64,000 nucleotides of DNA from Thiothrix lacustris DSM 21227 (GCF_000621325.1 NZ_JHYQ01000002.1:186001-250000), one strand, 5' to 3'; positions 48,944 through 59,361 are shown, numbered from the stretch's first letter. The notes: generated from the letters alone by a model not told the origin. Program-made: numbers and translations.

Positions 48944-49984
48944 TTATTCCACCGTAATCAGGGCGGCATCTGCCACCGGTTCGCGCAGGTAGCCAATGGC
49001 TTGTAAATCCAGCCCGGCATCGCGGCAGATCATCAGGAAATCGGCTTCACCCGCTGGGTCAACCGCCACCAGCAAGCCGCCGCTGGTTTGCGGGTCACAG
49101 ATGATTTGCCGCTGGCGTTCTGTCATGTCGCCCAGCGCATCGCCGTAACTGTCGAAATTGCGTTGTGCGCCGCCGGGTGAGCAATTCAGTTCCAGATATT
49201 GCGGGATGTGTGGCAATACAGGCACTTGCGCGAATTGGATCACGGCTTGCAAGTGGCTGCCTTCGCACATTTCGCGTAAATGCCCACCGAGGCCAAAGCC
49301 GGTTACGTCGGTCAGGGCGGTGACGCTGGCCATTTCACCGAATTGCGCCCCGATGGTATTCATGCGGCACATGGTGTCGATGGCAAGGTTAGTGTGTTCC
49401 GGCAACAAGACTTTACGCTTTTGCGCGGTGGTGAGAATACCGATACCAAGGGGTTTGGTGAGGTACAGCTTACAATCAGCGGTGGCAGTGCTGTTTTGTT
49501 TGAGGTGACGGGTTTGGACAATGCCGGTGACAGCCAGCCCGAAAATGGGTTCTGGGGCGTCGATGCTGTGTCCGCCTGCGAGTGGAATACCGGCATCCTG
49601 ACAGGCTTTACGCCCGCCTTCGACTACTTCACGCCCGATTTCTGGCGGCAGTTTGTCGAGAGGCCAGCCGAAAATCGCAATCGCCATGATGGGTTTGCCG
49701 CCCATGGCGTACACATCGCTGATGGCATTGGTGGCCGCAATCTGCCCGAAGGTGAACGGGTCATCGACGATCGGCATGAAAAAATCGGTGGTGCTGATGA
49801 CCGCCGTGCCATTGCCCAGATCGTAAACGGCGGCATCATCGCGGGAACTGTTGCCGACTAACAGGGCATCGCACACATCCGGTGGCAGTTGGCTGTGCAG
49901 GATGACATCGAGGACAGCGGGGGAAATTTTGCAGCCACAACCGGAGCCGTGGCTGTATTCGGTCATGCGGATGGGGGTATCCAT
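48944..49984 (-). CDS. selD: Selenide, water dikinase
   Basis: Makes selenophosphate from selenide and ATP. It has 346 residues from the ATG at 49984, which has AAGGA at good spacing; a TTG at 49993 lies too close to it. The active site is '[11 protein letters not shown]', with Cys16 where some bacteria use selenocysteine, followed by the lysine. '[20 protein letters not shown]' and '[14 protein letters not shown]' are typical. With mnmH beside it and no selA/selB in view, the selenium is probably used for tRNA modification. Confidence 0.95.
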   Translation of the reverse strand: MDTPIRMTEYSHGSGCGCKISPAVLDVILHSQLPPDVCDALLVGNSSRDDAAVYDLGNGTAVISTTDFFMPIVDDPFTFGQIAATNAISDVYAMGGKPIMAIAIFGWPLDKLPPEIGREVVEGGRKACQDAGIPLAGGHSIDAPEPIFGLAVTGIVQTRHLKQNSTATADCKLYLTKPLGIGILTTAQKRKVLLPEHTNLAIDTMCRMNTIGAQFGEMASVTALTDVTGFGLGGHLREMCEGSHLQAVIQFAQVPVLPHIPQYLELNCSPGGAQRNFDSYGDALGDMTERQRQIICDPQTSGGLLVAVDPAGEADFLMICRDAGLDLQAIGYLREPVADAALITVE

Positions 49985-50024
49985 ACGGGGCAATCCTTGT
50001 TGGGGAAAAGCTCCCGATGATACA

Positions 50025-51002
50025 TCAGACCCCTTGACCCGTCAGCACGATGCGCACGGTATCGAGCAGAATCCGTACATCCATCCAGAAATTCTGGTGC
50101 TTGATGTAGTAAATGTCGTGGCGGTGCTTATGCATGGCGTCTTCCACAGAAGCGCCATAGGTATAGCGTACTTGTGCCAGGCCGGTTACCCCCGGCTTGA
50201 CCGTGTGGCGGAAACGGTAGAACGGAATCTGTTTTTCTAGGTCGTGGATAAACACTTCGCGTTCTGGGCGTGGGCCAACGATGGACATTTCACCTCTGAG
50301 TACATTGAGCAGTTGTGGCAATTCATCAATGCGGGTTTTGCGGATGAAATTACCTACCCGTGTAATGCGGCTGTCATTTTTGGATGCCCAACGCGCTCCA
50401 TCTTTTTCAGCATCTACACACATGGAGCGGAATTTGAAAATACTGAACTCTTGATTGAACAGACCCGTGCGGCGTTGCTGAAAAAAGACTGGTCCCGGTG
50501 ATTCCAGTTTGATGGCAAGTGCCGTGAGCAACCAGATAGGCAAGGACAGGGTTAGCAGTAGCAGCGACACACCGACATCCAGCAGACGTTTCTGCCATGT
50601 ATTGACTGTTAATGGCTGTCGTTGGTTTTTTTCTAGTAAATAATCAGCATGTAGTAACTCAGTTTCGACAAAGTTAAGGCGTTTGCCCATGTGATCGAGT
50701 AGGGCTTCAACACGTGCACCAGCGCTGGCCGCATTTACCAAAAAATTAAGTTGTTGGTCATTTAAATCGGAGATTTTGCAGAAGCATAGCGTTTTATCCC
50801 GATAATCACGGATATTGTAATGGTTGATGACATGTGGAATTTGATTGCGGTTAAGTACATCCTTAATCGATGTGACATCACTTTCTGGTGTATAAACATA
50901 CAATAAATTGGGTGTGTTGACTTGCTCTTTAGTGCGTTGATTGCTTCCATCTAGAGAAAAAGTATCTGTTGTCAAACGGAAAGCGAGGCTGTTATCTGAC
51001 AT
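50025..51002 (-). CDS. Single-helix bacterial sugar transferase (second initiating transferase)
   Basis: The protein has 325 residues. The N-terminal 140 residues have no membrane helix and no clear family ('[20 protein letters not shown]'). The catalytic module follows: '[20 protein letters not shown]' membrane segment, '[20 protein letters not shown]', '[20 protein letters not shown]', '[13 protein letters not shown]' and '[13 protein letters not shown]'. It is related to EpsB/PglC-like phosphoglycosyl transferases. It lies alone, without other polysaccharide genes, and is preceded by a nine-G tract. GGAG lies 13 bases before the start. Confidence 0.9.
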   Translation of the reverse strand: MSDNSLAFRLTTDTFSLDGSNQRTKEQVNTPNLLYVYTPESDVTSIKDVLNRNQIPHVINHYNIRDYRDKTLCFCKISDLNDQQLNFLVNAASAGARVEALLDHMGKRLNFVETELLHADYLLEKNQRQPLTVNTWQKRLLDVGVSLLLLTLSLPIWLLTALAIKLESPGPVFFQQRRTGLFNQEFSIFKFRSMCVDAEKDGARWASKNDSRITRVGNFIRKTRIDELPQLLNVLRGEMSIVGPRPEREVFIHDLEKQIPFYRFRHTVKPGVTGLAQVRYTYGASVEDAMHKHRHDIYYIKHQNFWMDVRILLDTVRIVLTGQGV

Positions 51003-51021
51003 AGTGTGCGCTCCACAAAGA

Positions 51022-51048
51022 CCTTACGTAAGGGGGGGGGCTCTTACG
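51022..51048. repeat. Poly-G9 tract with flanking palindrome upstream of the sugar transferase
   Basis: A 12-base perfect palindrome CCTTACGTAAGG (51022-51033) runs into nine G residues (51032-51040), then CTCTTACGGG. It lies 30-38 bases before the start codon on the gene's non-template side, in the leader or promoter. Homopolymers of this length can change length by slippage. Confidence 0.7.
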
Positions 51049-51190
51049 GGTCATTATTTTTAATATTGGGTTACAATAATTTTTATTGCTTGGCGATACT
51101 ATGCGACGGGCGTGAGACAGCCTCAACGTCAGGGCTTACGACCGACGCTATTTAGCTGACGAAGTGCTTAATCAGGAAAAATAATGGGAT

Positions 51191-52411
51191 TTAGTGCATG
51201 ATTTGCGACATACCGCCCATAACCGGGAGCATGATAGAAAGGACAATCAGGGTAACAATGCCGCCCATTACCAGAATTAAACCGGGTTCGAGCAGGCTGA
51301 GCATAGTGGAAATTTTGGCTTGAACTTCACGTTCTTGCTGGATGGCGGCACGTTCCAGCATTTCATCCAGTTTGCCGCTGCCTTCGCCACTGGCAATGAG
51401 GTAGACCATCATCGGGGGGAAATAGCCGGAGCGTTCCAGTGCTTTGTGGATGGGCATACCTTCGCGAACTTTTTCGGCAGCTTCGAGCACAGATTCTCGC
51501 ATGGGGATATTGATGACAACTTCCGAAGAAATTTTCATGGCATCCAAGACAGTGACACCACTGCCACTGAGAATGCTAAACGTGCGGGTAAAGTTTTCGG
51601 TATTAATGCCGCGTGTGATGCGCCCGATGAGTGGCAAGCGCAGTAATAGGCGGTGGTAACGTTTTTTCCAAAGCGGGCGTTGCAGTAGCCATACAATTCC
51701 GCCAATCAACAAAATGATACTTATCAGTAATGTTAGGCCATGATTTTGTAGAAACTCACTGGCTGAGATTAGCATTCGCGTCAGTAAAGGGAGTTTGATG
51801 TCGAGCGTAGCAAAGGCTTCCACCACTTTGGGGACGACGAACCGCAACAAGGCAGAGACGACGCCAATGGCCACCAGTAATAGAACCATTGGGTAAATGA
51901 GCGCGGCGGTAACTTTTTGTTGGTTATGTTGGCGGTTTTCGGTGTAATCCGCGAGCCTTTCTAGCACTTCAGACAAGTGGCCGGATTGTTCGCCAGCACC
52001 CACTGTGGCGCGATAGAGCACGGGAAAGGCACTGGGGAATTGTCCCAGCGAACCTGCCAAGGTGTGACCTTCCATGACTCGTGAGCGGATCGCGGAGAAA
52101 ATGCGGCGTGAAGAGTTACGTTCAGTTTGACGGACTATCGCGCCCAAGGCTTCTTCAATCGGTGAGCCAGCGCGTACCAAGGTTGCCAACTGGCGGGTCA
52201 TCAGGGCAAGGTCAGCAGGGTTTAAGCGTCCGCCGCCGAACAGCGCTCGATTTTCGGATTTTTGTTGCTTCTGGGCGACTTCGTTGACTTCCAGCGGGAT
52301 GAGGTCGCCGTTGCGTAACAGTTGCCGTACTTGACGAGGGGTGTCGGCTTCCATGATGCCGCGCTCTTCTTTACCGGCGGCATTGAGGGCAATGTATTCA
52401 AACGCTGGCAC
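51191..52411 (-). CDS. gspF: Type II secretion inner-membrane platform protein GspF
   Basis: The protein has 406 residues with two T2SSF domains, each ending in membrane segments: 'LIYPMVLLLVAIGVVSALLR', 'LTLLISIILLIGGIVWLL' and the last 'GGIVTLIVLSIMLPVMGGM'. 'MPAFEYIALNAAGKEERGIM' and 'LTRQLATLVRAGSPIEEAL'-type 'MTRQLATLVRAGSPIEEALG' are the family marks. It is the third gene of gspD-E-F, 2 bases after gspE. Confidence 0.94.
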   Translation of the reverse strand: MPAFEYIALNAAGKEERGIMEADTPRQVRQLLRNGDLIPLEVNEVAQKQQKSENRALFGGGRLNPADLALMTRQLATLVRAGSPIEEALGAIVRQTERNSSRRIFSAIRSRVMEGHTLAGSLGQFPSAFPVLYRATVGAGEQSGHLSEVLERLADYTENRQHNQQKVTAALIYPMVLLLVAIGVVSALLRFVVPKVVEAFATLDIKLPLLTRMLISASEFLQNHGLTLLISIILLIGGIVWLLQRPLWKKRYHRLLLRLPLIGRITRGINTENFTRTFSILSGSGVTVLDAMKISSEVVINIPMRESVLEAAEKVREGMPIHKALERSGYFPPMMVYLIASGEGSGKLDEMLERAAIQQEREVQAKISTMLSLLEPGLILVMGGIVTLIVLSIMLPVMGGMSQIMH

Positions 52412-52413
52412 GG

Positions 52414-53928
52414 TCAGGCATCCTCACGGGTGACGCGCAGTACTTCATCGAGTGAAGTGCGGCCTTCTAGCACTAGGCGGATACCGTCTTCGCGGATGCT
52501 GGGGCTGTGTTGGCGGGCGTAGGTTTCCAGTTGCATTTCGCTTTTATGGTCGTGAATCATTTGACGTAAACCGTCATCCAGTGCCACTAGTTCGTAAATG
52601 CCGAGTCGCCCGACAAAGCCTCGATGGTTACAGCTGGGGCAGCCCACGGGTTTGTAGAGAATGGGCGGGGGTGAATGTTTGTCTGCTCGTAGAATGCTCA
52701 TCTCACCGTCATCCGCGGTGGCAGGCTGCTTGCATTCCGGGCAGAGTATGCGCACTAGCCGTTGTGCAATAACGCCCAGTAAGCTGGAGGCCAGTAGGTA
52801 AGGCTCTACACCCATGTCTTGCAAGCGGGTGACCGCACCGACAGCCGTGTTGGTATGCAGGGTAGAAAAGACTAAGTGTCCGGTTAAACTGGCTTGTACT
52901 GCGATTTCAGCGGTTTCAAGGTCACGGATTTCGCCGACCATCACCACGTCTGGGTCTTGGCGCAAAATGGCACGTAAACCACGTGCAAAGGTCATGTCAA
53001 CTTTGGCGTTGACTTGGGTTTGCCCAATGCCGTCGATGTAGTATTCGATCGGGTCTTCCACAGTGAGGATATTGCGGCGCTGGTCATTCAAATGGGTGAG
53101 GCCAGCGTACAGTGTGGTGGTTTTTCCCGAACCTGTCGGGCCGGTGACTAGGATAATACCGTGCGGCTTTTCGATTAACAGTTGTAGGCGATCGTAAATT
53201 CTCGGATCCATGCCCAAATGTGACAGGTTCAAGCGCCCAGCTTGTTTGTCTAGCAAACGCAATACCACCCGTTCGGTGTGACCTGATGGCAGCGTGGATA
53301 CCCGGACATCAACGCCGCGCCCGGCTACCCGTAGGGAAATACGTCCATCTTGCGGCAGGCGTTTTTCGGCAATATCCAGCCTAGCCATGACCTTGATACG
53401 TGAAATGATCACCGGCGCAAGTTTGCGTGGTGGCTCAATGATTTCGCGTAGGATGCCATCGACCCTCATCCGCACCGACATGCGCGTTTCAAAGGTTTCG
53501 ATGTGAATGTCGGATGCGCCTTCTTTTACTGCTTGGGTCAAAAGTGCATTGATCAGGCGGATAATGGGGGCGTCATCTTCCGATTCCAGTAGGTCTTCTG
53601 GCTCGGGAAGTGAGCCAGCAATGTCTTGTAGATCGGCATCGTCACCGATGTCCTGCATCATGGATGCACCTACCTGACTGCGGTCATAATGCGCAGCCAG
53701 TAGGCGATCAAAGGTTTCATTATCCACTGACTGAAAGTGTAACTCAGCACTACTCACACGCTGTACTTCAGCGAGTGCCAAAGGGGTGACCCCGGTGCGA
53801 CACAAGACTTGCTGTGGCTGAGCACTACTGTTTTGCAACAAGATCCCGTGACGCTTGGCAAAGCTGTACGGCAAATTTAGCGGTGCTGCTATGGGCTCTT
53901 CTAGGAGAGCAATATCCTTGTTACTCAT
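52414..53928 (-). CDS. gspE: Type II secretion ATPase GspE
   Basis: A cytoplasmic AAA-type motor of 504 residues. Walker A is '[18 protein letters not shown]', the Asp box lies in '[20 protein letters not shown]', Walker B is '[20 protein letters not shown]' and the His box is '[17 protein letters not shown]'. The four-Cys zinc module (C-P-E-C ... C-P-S-C) typical of GspE/PilB is present near residue 395-435. It overlaps gspD by 4 bases. Confidence 0.95.
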   Translation of the reverse strand: MSNKDIALLEEPIAAPLNLPYSFAKRHGILLQNSSAQPQQVLCRTGVTPLALAEVQRVSSAELHFQSVDNETFDRLLAAHYDRSQVGASMMQDIGDDADLQDIAGSLPEPEDLLESEDDAPIIRLINALLTQAVKEGASDIHIETFETRMSVRMRVDGILREIIEPPRKLAPVIISRIKVMARLDIAEKRLPQDGRISLRVAGRGVDVRVSTLPSGHTERVVLRLLDKQAGRLNLSHLGMDPRIYDRLQLLIEKPHGIILVTGPTGSGKTTTLYAGLTHLNDQRRNILTVEDPIEYYIDGIGQTQVNAKVDMTFARGLRAILRQDPDVVMVGEIRDLETAEIAVQASLTGHLVFSTLHTNTAVGAVTRLQDMGVEPYLLASSLLGVIAQRLVRILCPECKQPATADDGEMSILRADKHSPPPILYKPVGCPSCNHRGFVGRLGIYELVALDDGLRQMIHDHKSEMQLETYARQHSPSIREDGIRLVLEGRTSLDEVLRVTREDA

Positions 53929-56018
53929 AGCGCCCCATTACAGAAAGGGTCTGATTTATGGCACTTACTGGTTGCTGTTTTCTGTACGGGCTGCGTTTTT
54001 ACTGGGGGCAATGGGGTGTTATGCAGGTTGTCAGCTGTGCCACGAATGACTTGATTCATGTCAGGTGGCAAGGTGGATGCACCACCATCTAAACGGTTGC
54101 GTTGTAAGACCTTGCTGCGTTGTTGTTGCTGTTGCATGGTTTCGTATTTCATGCGGGTGTAGGCATCTGCTGATTGTCCATCTGGCATGATGACAGGGTG
54201 GATGAATACCATGAGGTTGTTCTTGGTTTTGTTGGTGGTATTGTTGCGGAAGGCGCCACCAATGACAGGAATGTCACCCAAAAAAGGTACTTTGTTTTCA
54301 GAATCACGGTAGTTGTCTTCGATCAGTCCACCAAGTACCAGAATTTGCCCATCTTCTACCATGACGTTGGTGGTGATGCGGCGTTTGTTGGTAATCAGGT
54401 CGGAAGCACCCGCACTGCTAGAGGCAACACTGGAGGTTTCCTGGTCAATTTTTAGATTGACTGTTTGACCTCGATTAATTTGTGGGGTGATTTTGAATGT
54501 TAGACCAACATCTTTGCGCTCAATGGTTGTGAATGGGTTGGTGGTGTCATTCGCGGCGCTGGTGGATGTGCCTGTTATAAAGGGTACTTCTTGACCGACC
54601 GTGATTTCGGCTTCTTCGTTATCCATTGTTACCAAGGTTGGCGTAGATAGGATATTGGTGGCGGCATCGCCTTTAAGCGCTTCGACAATGGCACCGAAAC
54701 TATTGGTACCGCCACCCAGCAACAGGCCATTGGGAATGCTGGGGATGGAGCCAGCAGCAACGCTGCCATACAAGCCTGCTAGTGTGCTCAGCCCGCCAAA
54801 GTTACTGTATCCGACAGGGCCGCTGCCATCGTTTGCACCATTAGCCAGTAGGGTTGCACCAATTTGATTAGATAGGTCGGTGGACACTTCAGCAATGACG
54901 GCCTCTACCATGACTTGGGCGCGACGGCGATCCAGTTGGTTGATGACATCAATCATGTTTTTCTGAAGGGTTGGTGGGCCACTGATAATGATGGAGTTGC
55001 TGCTTTTGTCTGCCAGTACCTTAACATCTGAGCTTGTACTGCTGCTTTGTGCGCCACTATCGGGTGTGCCACCAGCACCTGTTGCTGAGCCGGTATTTTT
55101 GTCACCATCTGAGCCGTAGCGTTGCAGATTGGGGGCAACACCATTGAGGACATTCACGACATCTTCTGCTTTGGCGTAACGTAGCTGGATGACTCGGGTA
55201 TCACCTTCGATAGCGCGTTTTACATCCAGCTTGACAATGGCGCTTTTCATGCGTTCGCGAGTGGATTTATCACCAGAAATCAGTACGCTATTGGTGCGTT
55301 CATCCGCTGAGACTTTACCGCTGCTGGGTATGGCTACACCGCCTGCTGCGGCAGCACCGCCTGACATCAGGCTTTGCAAGGTGGCTGCGACTTGGGAGGC
55401 AACGGCATAATCCAGTGGAACCAGCTCGAAATCTTCGTTGTTGGGCTTGTCGATATTAGTGATGACGTCCAATAGACGTTCCACGTTTTGTGCTTTGCCT
55501 TTGATGACTAAGGAGTTGCTGGCTTGATTAGGCAGGATGCTAGTCTCGCCCTGACCACTTAATGGCATGAGGGTCTGGATTGCGGTATTAACTGGGATGT
55601 AAGCCAGATTGACGACTTGGGTAATGGTTTCATCCGAGTCGCTTTCGCGTGCATCAGCCACCAAGGGTGCAACGTTACCCCGCGCTTTGCCAGCGGGGAC
55701 AATCTTAATGAGATTGCCAGATTGCACGGCTTCGTAACCATGTACTTGCAAGACGGAGAGGAAAGCTTCATATAAGCCATCCTTATCTAGGCCGCGCCCA
55801 GAAATGAAGGTGACTTTGCCGCGAACCTGTTGGTCTACGATAAAGTTTTTCCCGGTCGACTTGGCCACAATGTCAATTAACTGACGAATTTCAGTGTCTT
55901 GTAAGTTGATGCGTGTAGCATCTTCAGCGTGTAAGCCCGCAGAAGAAGTTAGCAGCCACAGTGAGCAAGCAAGAACACTGGTGGACAGCACGGATTTGAG
56001 ATTGTTATGCGATTTCAT
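53925..56018 (-). CDS. gspD: Type II secretion secretin GspD
   Basis: The outer-membrane channel of the T2SS, 697 residues. A signal peptide ends near '[11 protein letters not shown]'. Domain N0 ('[20 protein letters not shown]') is followed by N1-N3, with a Gly/Ser-rich insert in N3 ('[20 protein letters not shown]'). The secretin core has '[19 protein letters not shown]' and '[15 protein letters not shown]', and an S-domain-like C-terminus includes two Cys ('[16 protein letters not shown]'). gspC and the pseudopilin genes are not adjacent. Confidence 0.95.
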   Translation of the reverse strand: MKSHNNLKSVLSTSVLACSLWLLTSSAGLHAEDATRINLQDTEIRQLIDIVAKSTGKNFIVDQQVRGKVTFISGRGLDKDGLYEAFLSVLQVHGYEAVQSGNLIKIVPAGKARGNVAPLVADARESDSDETITQVVNLAYIPVNTAIQTLMPLSGQGETSILPNQASNSLVIKGKAQNVERLLDVITNIDKPNNEDFELVPLDYAVASQVAATLQSLMSGGAAAAGGVAIPSSGKVSADERTNSVLISGDKSTRERMKSAIVKLDVKRAIEGDTRVIQLRYAKAEDVVNVLNGVAPNLQRYGSDGDKNTGSATGAGGTPDSGAQSSSTSSDVKVLADKSSNSIIISGPPTLQKNMIDVINQLDRRRAQVMVEAVIAEVSTDLSNQIGATLLANGANDGSGPVGYSNFGGLSTLAGLYGSVAAGSIPSIPNGLLLGGGTNSFGAIVEALKGDAATNILSTPTLVTMDNEEAEITVGQEVPFITGTSTSAANDTTNPFTTIERKDVGLTFKITPQINRGQTVNLKIDQETSSVASSSAGASDLITNKRRITTNVMVEDGQILVLGGLIEDNYRDSENKVPFLGDIPVIGGAFRNNTTNKTKNNLMVFIHPVIMPDGQSADAYTRMKYETMQQQQQRSKVLQRNRLDGGASTLPPDMNQVIRGTADNLHNTPLPPVKTQPVQKTATSKCHKSDPFCNGAL

Positions 56019-56202
56019 GAAAAACCTGTTTTCTGTTTCATTGTCGGCTGGTCAGCTCAGACAATAGTTAGGCGTGATGATGCATTAGATACTTTAGAAT
56101 ATCCAGCGTATTTAGAGCGATGGTAATGTCGAGATGTTCCATCAGTCGCCATTCAGTGTTTATACTACAGCCGTTTTTTAGTTTTGTGGGAAGGTTTCCA
56201 GC

Positions 56203-57441
56203 ATGAATCTGATTTCGCCATTCAAAGGGCTGCGCCCTGCACCGGATCGAGCTAGCGATGTGATTGCGCCGCCGTATGATGTCCTGAATTCTGCCGAAGC
56301 GCGGGAGCGGGCTGATGGCAAGCCGTGGAGTTTTTTGCATATTTCCAAGCCGGAAATTGATCTGCCGGAAAAGACTGACCCTTATAGCGCGGAAGTATAC
56401 GCCAAGGCAGCGGAAAATCTGGCGCGTATCCGCGAAGCGGGGTTGCTGGTGCGCGATGAGCAGCCGTGTTACTACGCTTACCGCTTGATTATGGATGGGC
56501 ATTCACAAACGGGTTTGGTGGCAGGCGCGTCGGTGGCTGATTATGATACCAACCGTATTCGCAAGCATGAGTTTACCCGCCCGGTGAAGGAAGATGATCG
56601 GGTGCGTCAGATTGATGCGGTGAATGCGCAAACGGGGCCTGTGTTGTTGGCTTACCCGGATGCACCGGCAGTGGATGCGATTTTAGCGGCTGCGGCACAA
56701 GGTGAACCGGCGTTGGATGTGACGGCGGATGATGGCATTCAGCATACCCTGTGGGTGATTGATAATGCCGAGAGCATTGCGCAATTGACCGCCGCGTTTA
56801 ATGCGATGCACGCGCTGTATATCGCGGATGGGCATCACCGCTCTGCTGCGGCTTCACGTATTGCGAAAATGCGCCATGAGCAACAGGGGAGTGCGGGTGT
56901 TGCGCCGTGGGATTTCTTCCTGTCGGTCATTTTCCCGGCGCATCAGATGAAAATCTTTGACTACAACCGTGTGATCAAGGATTTGCACGGTATGGAACCT
57001 TCGCAGTTCCTTGCGGCCGTCGAAGAGCATTTCACGCTGGAACCTTCCGCCACGCCCGTCAAGCCTGCTGAGCCGGGTACGTTTGGGATGTATATGGACG
57101 GGCAATGGTTCAAGCTGACCCTGAACCCTGAACTCATGCCAAATGATGATCCGGTAGCGCGTCTGGATGTCAGCCGTCTGGCGCGTTACCTGATCGAACC
57201 TGTGTTGGGTATCAGTGACCCGCGCCGCGATGATCGTATTGACTTCGTGGGCGGTATCCGTGGTTTGACGGGGCTGGAAAAGCGCGTCAATAGCGGTGAA
57301 ATGGCGGTGGCTTTCTCGCTGTATGCCACCAGTATGCAAGACCTGATGTCGGTGGCGGATAACAATGATGTGATGCCGCCTAAATCAACGTGGTTTGAAC
57401 CCAAACTGGCGGATGGCGTGGTGTCTTACTTGCTGGATTAA
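56203..57441 (+). CDS. DUF1015 family protein
   Basis: A 412-residue soluble protein. The family start 'MNLISPFKGLRPAPDRASDV' and 'VIAPPYDVLNSAEARER' are followed by 'RIRKHEFTRPVKEDDRVRQI', 'ALYIADGHHRSAAASRIA' (conserved GHHR) and a C-terminal region with 'DFVGGIRGLTGLEKRVNSGE'. The biochemical role is unknown. It is divergent from gspD (184-base gap). Confidence 0.9.
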   Translation: MNLISPFKGLRPAPDRASDVIAPPYDVLNSAEARERADGKPWSFLHISKPEIDLPEKTDPYSAEVYAKAAENLARIREAGLLVRDEQPCYYAYRLIMDGHSQTGLVAGASVADYDTNRIRKHEFTRPVKEDDRVRQIDAVNAQTGPVLLAYPDAPAVDAILAAAAQGEPALDVTADDGIQHTLWVIDNAESIAQLTAAFNAMHALYIADGHHRSAAASRIAKMRHEQQGSAGVAPWDFFLSVIFPAHQMKIFDYNRVIKDLHGMEPSQFLAAVEEHFTLEPSATPVKPAEPGTFGMYMDGQWFKLTLNPELMPNDDPVARLDVSRLARYLIEPVLGISDPRRDDRIDFVGGIRGLTGLEKRVNSGEMAVAFSLYATSMQDLMSVADNNDVMPPKSTWFEPKLADGVVSYLLD

Positions 57442-57461
57442 AAGCTGCGCCGGTTACTGGT

Positions 57462-57490
57462 ACAGGGTGGGCTAAATTTGCCCGCCCTGT
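57462..57490 (+). terminator. Terminator-like hairpin after DUF1015 gene
   Basis: ACAGGGTGGGC pairs with GCCCGCCCTGT over 11 positions (one G-T) around a seven-base loop, 20 bases after the stop. It lacks a T tract, so termination is uncertain. Confidence 0.45.
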
Positions 57491-57529
57491 CACTTGTGTG
57501 TATCAGGAAGCACTTATATACTCGCTGGC

Positions 57530-58276
57530 ATGAAACATACCTATACCAAGAACCAGCAAGCGCACCAAGTTAATGTCGGTCTCGACCTGTTCGGCAATGC
57601 TATCCCTGAGGTGAGGTCTGCCTCGGTCGACGGTACGGGCAAATCGCTGCGGATCGTGAAACGCCATGACATGGTGCTCAAGCTCAATCCTAAACGTATC
57701 CGTGCTGCTGCGCGGGTAAAAACACCTTCCAGTTTGAGTTTGCTAGGGCGATTGATGCCTTGGCGAGCTACGCCTGAAGTGCTTCCGGTGGATGGTGTCA
57801 GCGAACGGCTGGAGCAGGCTTTCAAGCGCTTGCATCAGGAATTCAACGCACGCGAACAACAACTCGAAGACAAAATCCAAGCACTACAGCAAGTACAGCA
57901 AAGCCTGGCGGCGGTAAAAACCAAAAAACGGCGTTGGTTGTTGCCGGTGCTATTGGTGGCGGGCGCTGCGGGCGGTTACATGATGGTCATCATGAGCAGT
58001 ATGCAGAGTTCCATGATTGCCATGTCGGGTAATATCAATACCATGAACGGTCACATGGGCGCGATGGCGGTTGATACTCAGGCGATGTCACAAAATACCC
58101 AAGCCATGAACCAGTCTATGTATTACATGAATAACAATGTAGCTTCCATGAGTGGCAATATGGCGCAGATGAACCAGAACGTCGGCACACTGGCGCAAGC
58201 GGCGGCTCCGATGGGTGAGGCAGCGGCGACGGTTAGCCCTTTCATGAAAATGTTCAAATCTGTCATGCCGTTTTAA
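57530..58276 (+). CDS. Membrane protein with coiled coil and methionine-heptad tail
   Basis: Function unknown. The protein has 248 residues from the ATG at 57530 (an earlier GTG-type start at 57494 is less likely). Residues 1-85 are basic and unstructured-looking; 88-132 form a coiled coil ('LEQAFKRLHQEFNAREQQLE'); KTKKRR precedes one membrane helix (136-155). Beyond it, Met occupies every seventh residue: 158, 165, 172, 179, 186, 193, 200, 207, 214 and 228 (Leu at 221), with Met/Ile/Val/Thr four residues after each. This tail should be periplasmic and form a Met-cored coiled coil. Asn, Gln, Ser and Gly fill the rest. The end converges on lepB with a 4-base overlap. Confidence 0.85.
   Translation: MKHTYTKNQQAHQVNVGLDLFGNAIPEVRSASVDGTGKSLRIVKRHDMVLKLNPKRIRAAARVKTPSSLSLLGRLMPWRATPEVLPVDGVSERLEQAFKRLHQEFNAREQQLEDKIQALQQVQQSLAAVKTKKRRWLLPVLLVAGAAGGYMMVIMSSMQSSMIAMSGNINTMNGHMGAMAVDTQAMSQNTQAMNQSMYYMNNNVASMSGNMAQMNQNVGTLAQAAAPMGEAAATVSPFMKMFKSVMPF
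57980..58222 (+). repeat. Coding heptad repeat, Met every seventh residue
   Basis: Eleven consecutive 21-base units encode [A/T/S/Q/Y]-M-[S/N]-x-[N/S/H]-x-x. The spacing of Met is exact over about 75 residues with no skips, apart from Leu at position 221. Confidence 0.88.
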
Positions 58277-59184
58277 TGTAACAGCTTGCCTATCCGTTCC
58301 CAGCGCACGCGGTTGCCTTGGGCGGAAAACCAGACTTGTCGCGCTTTTCCGACCACATCCTGCAAGGGAACCGTGCCGAAAAAGCGCGAATCATTACTAT
58401 CCGTTCGATTATCTCCCATCATAAACACCTGCCCCGGCGGGACGCGCAATTTAGTTTGCGGCAATTGCAGCTTGCTGTTGTTCCAGAAAACCTGCCAACG
58501 GGTTTTGCTGTCGGTTTCTGTTACCAGCAAGCCGTTGGCAAGCGGGGTGGTGCGTAAGAGCAACGGTTTGCCATTGATCGAAACTTCTGCCCCCTTGATG
58601 CTGATTTGATCCCCCGGCAAACCGATCACGCGCTTGATGTAGTAAGTGCTGCGCTCGTTGGGGTAGACGAATATCGCAATATCACCTCGCGCCAGCGCCT
58701 GTTTTGCCCCCACCCGGTTGTAACGTTTATCCGCAAATATCAGGTCATATTTCATGACATTTGGCTCCATGCTGGACGAAGGCACAAGCATGGCTTCGAC
58801 CAATTGTTGGCGAATTTGTGCAGTGAGCAAGGGGAAGGTGATGCTGCACATCAACAGCATCAGCAGGTAAGTTCCGGCGTTCTGCCAGCTTTTGGGGACG
58901 TAAGCCTGTTGGCGGCGCGCGCTACGGAAGGCATCGCTGACACCGTAAAACCATAGCGCAATCAGCACCAATAAGCCGCTGAGTAAGGCAGGTAACGTCC
59001 AGCTAACCGGCAGGTACAGCGCCACTATCGCGATAGCGGGAATGGTTAAGAAGGCAAAGATCAGCAGTAACCATAGCGCCTTGTGTGGTTCGCCGTTATA
59101 AAGTTGCCCAAACCCCGGCAAGATGGCCGACATGAGGAGAGCGCGAAGCGGCTTGCGCGGTTGGATGGCGGGTGTGGTTGGCAT
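58273..59184 (-). CDS. lepB: Signal peptidase I with extra N-terminal membrane domain
   Basis: Cleaves signal peptides at the periplasmic face. The ATG at 59184 has GGAATCC at good spacing and gives 303 residues; an in-frame start at 59238 is weaker. The catalytic Ser138 is in 'AMLVPSSSMEPNVMKYD' and Lys184 in 'YYIKRVIGLPGDQISIKG', with box E 'MMGDNRTDSNDSRFFG'. The N-terminal 90 residues hold three membrane segments, starting with 'LMSAILPGFGQLYNGEPHKA', a TM2/DUF5683-like signature not found in E. coli LepB. The rnc/lepA neighbours often seen are absent. Confidence 0.93.
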   Translation of the reverse strand: MPTTPAIQPRKPLRALLMSAILPGFGQLYNGEPHKALWLLLIFAFLTIPAIAIVALYLPVSWTLPALLSGLLVLIALWFYGVSDAFRSARRQQAYVPKSWQNAGTYLLMLLMCSITFPLLTAQIRQQLVEAMLVPSSSMEPNVMKYDLIFADKRYNRVGAKQALARGDIAIFVYPNERSTYYIKRVIGLPGDQISIKGAEVSINGKPLLLRTTPLANGLLVTETDSKTRWQVFWNNSKLQLPQTKLRVPPGQVFMMGDNRTDSNDSRFFGTVPLQDVVGKARQVWFSAQGNRVRWERIGKLLH

Positions 59185-59334
59185 GATGGATTCCTGTATT
59201 TTTCGGGTGAGTGTATACGCTGATGGGGAAGGGGGCATGGATTTTTGGTGATGGGTTAAGTGTTGGTTAATTTTTGTTGTAAGGTTTGTTGATCTGAATA
59301 ATAATCTAGTTCTTGGGGCGATTAATTGGATTTG

Positions 59335-59361
59335 CTATTGTGATAAATAGTAAGCCAATAG
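59335..59361. promoter_or_regulatory. Inverted repeat CTATTG-N15-CAATAG upstream of cas3
   Basis: Six-base perfect arms lie 32-58 bases before the cas3 start in an AT-rich leader that should hold the cas promoter. A weaker nested repeat (CTATT/AATAG) is present. It may be an operator, but short arms can arise by chance. Confidence 0.3.
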
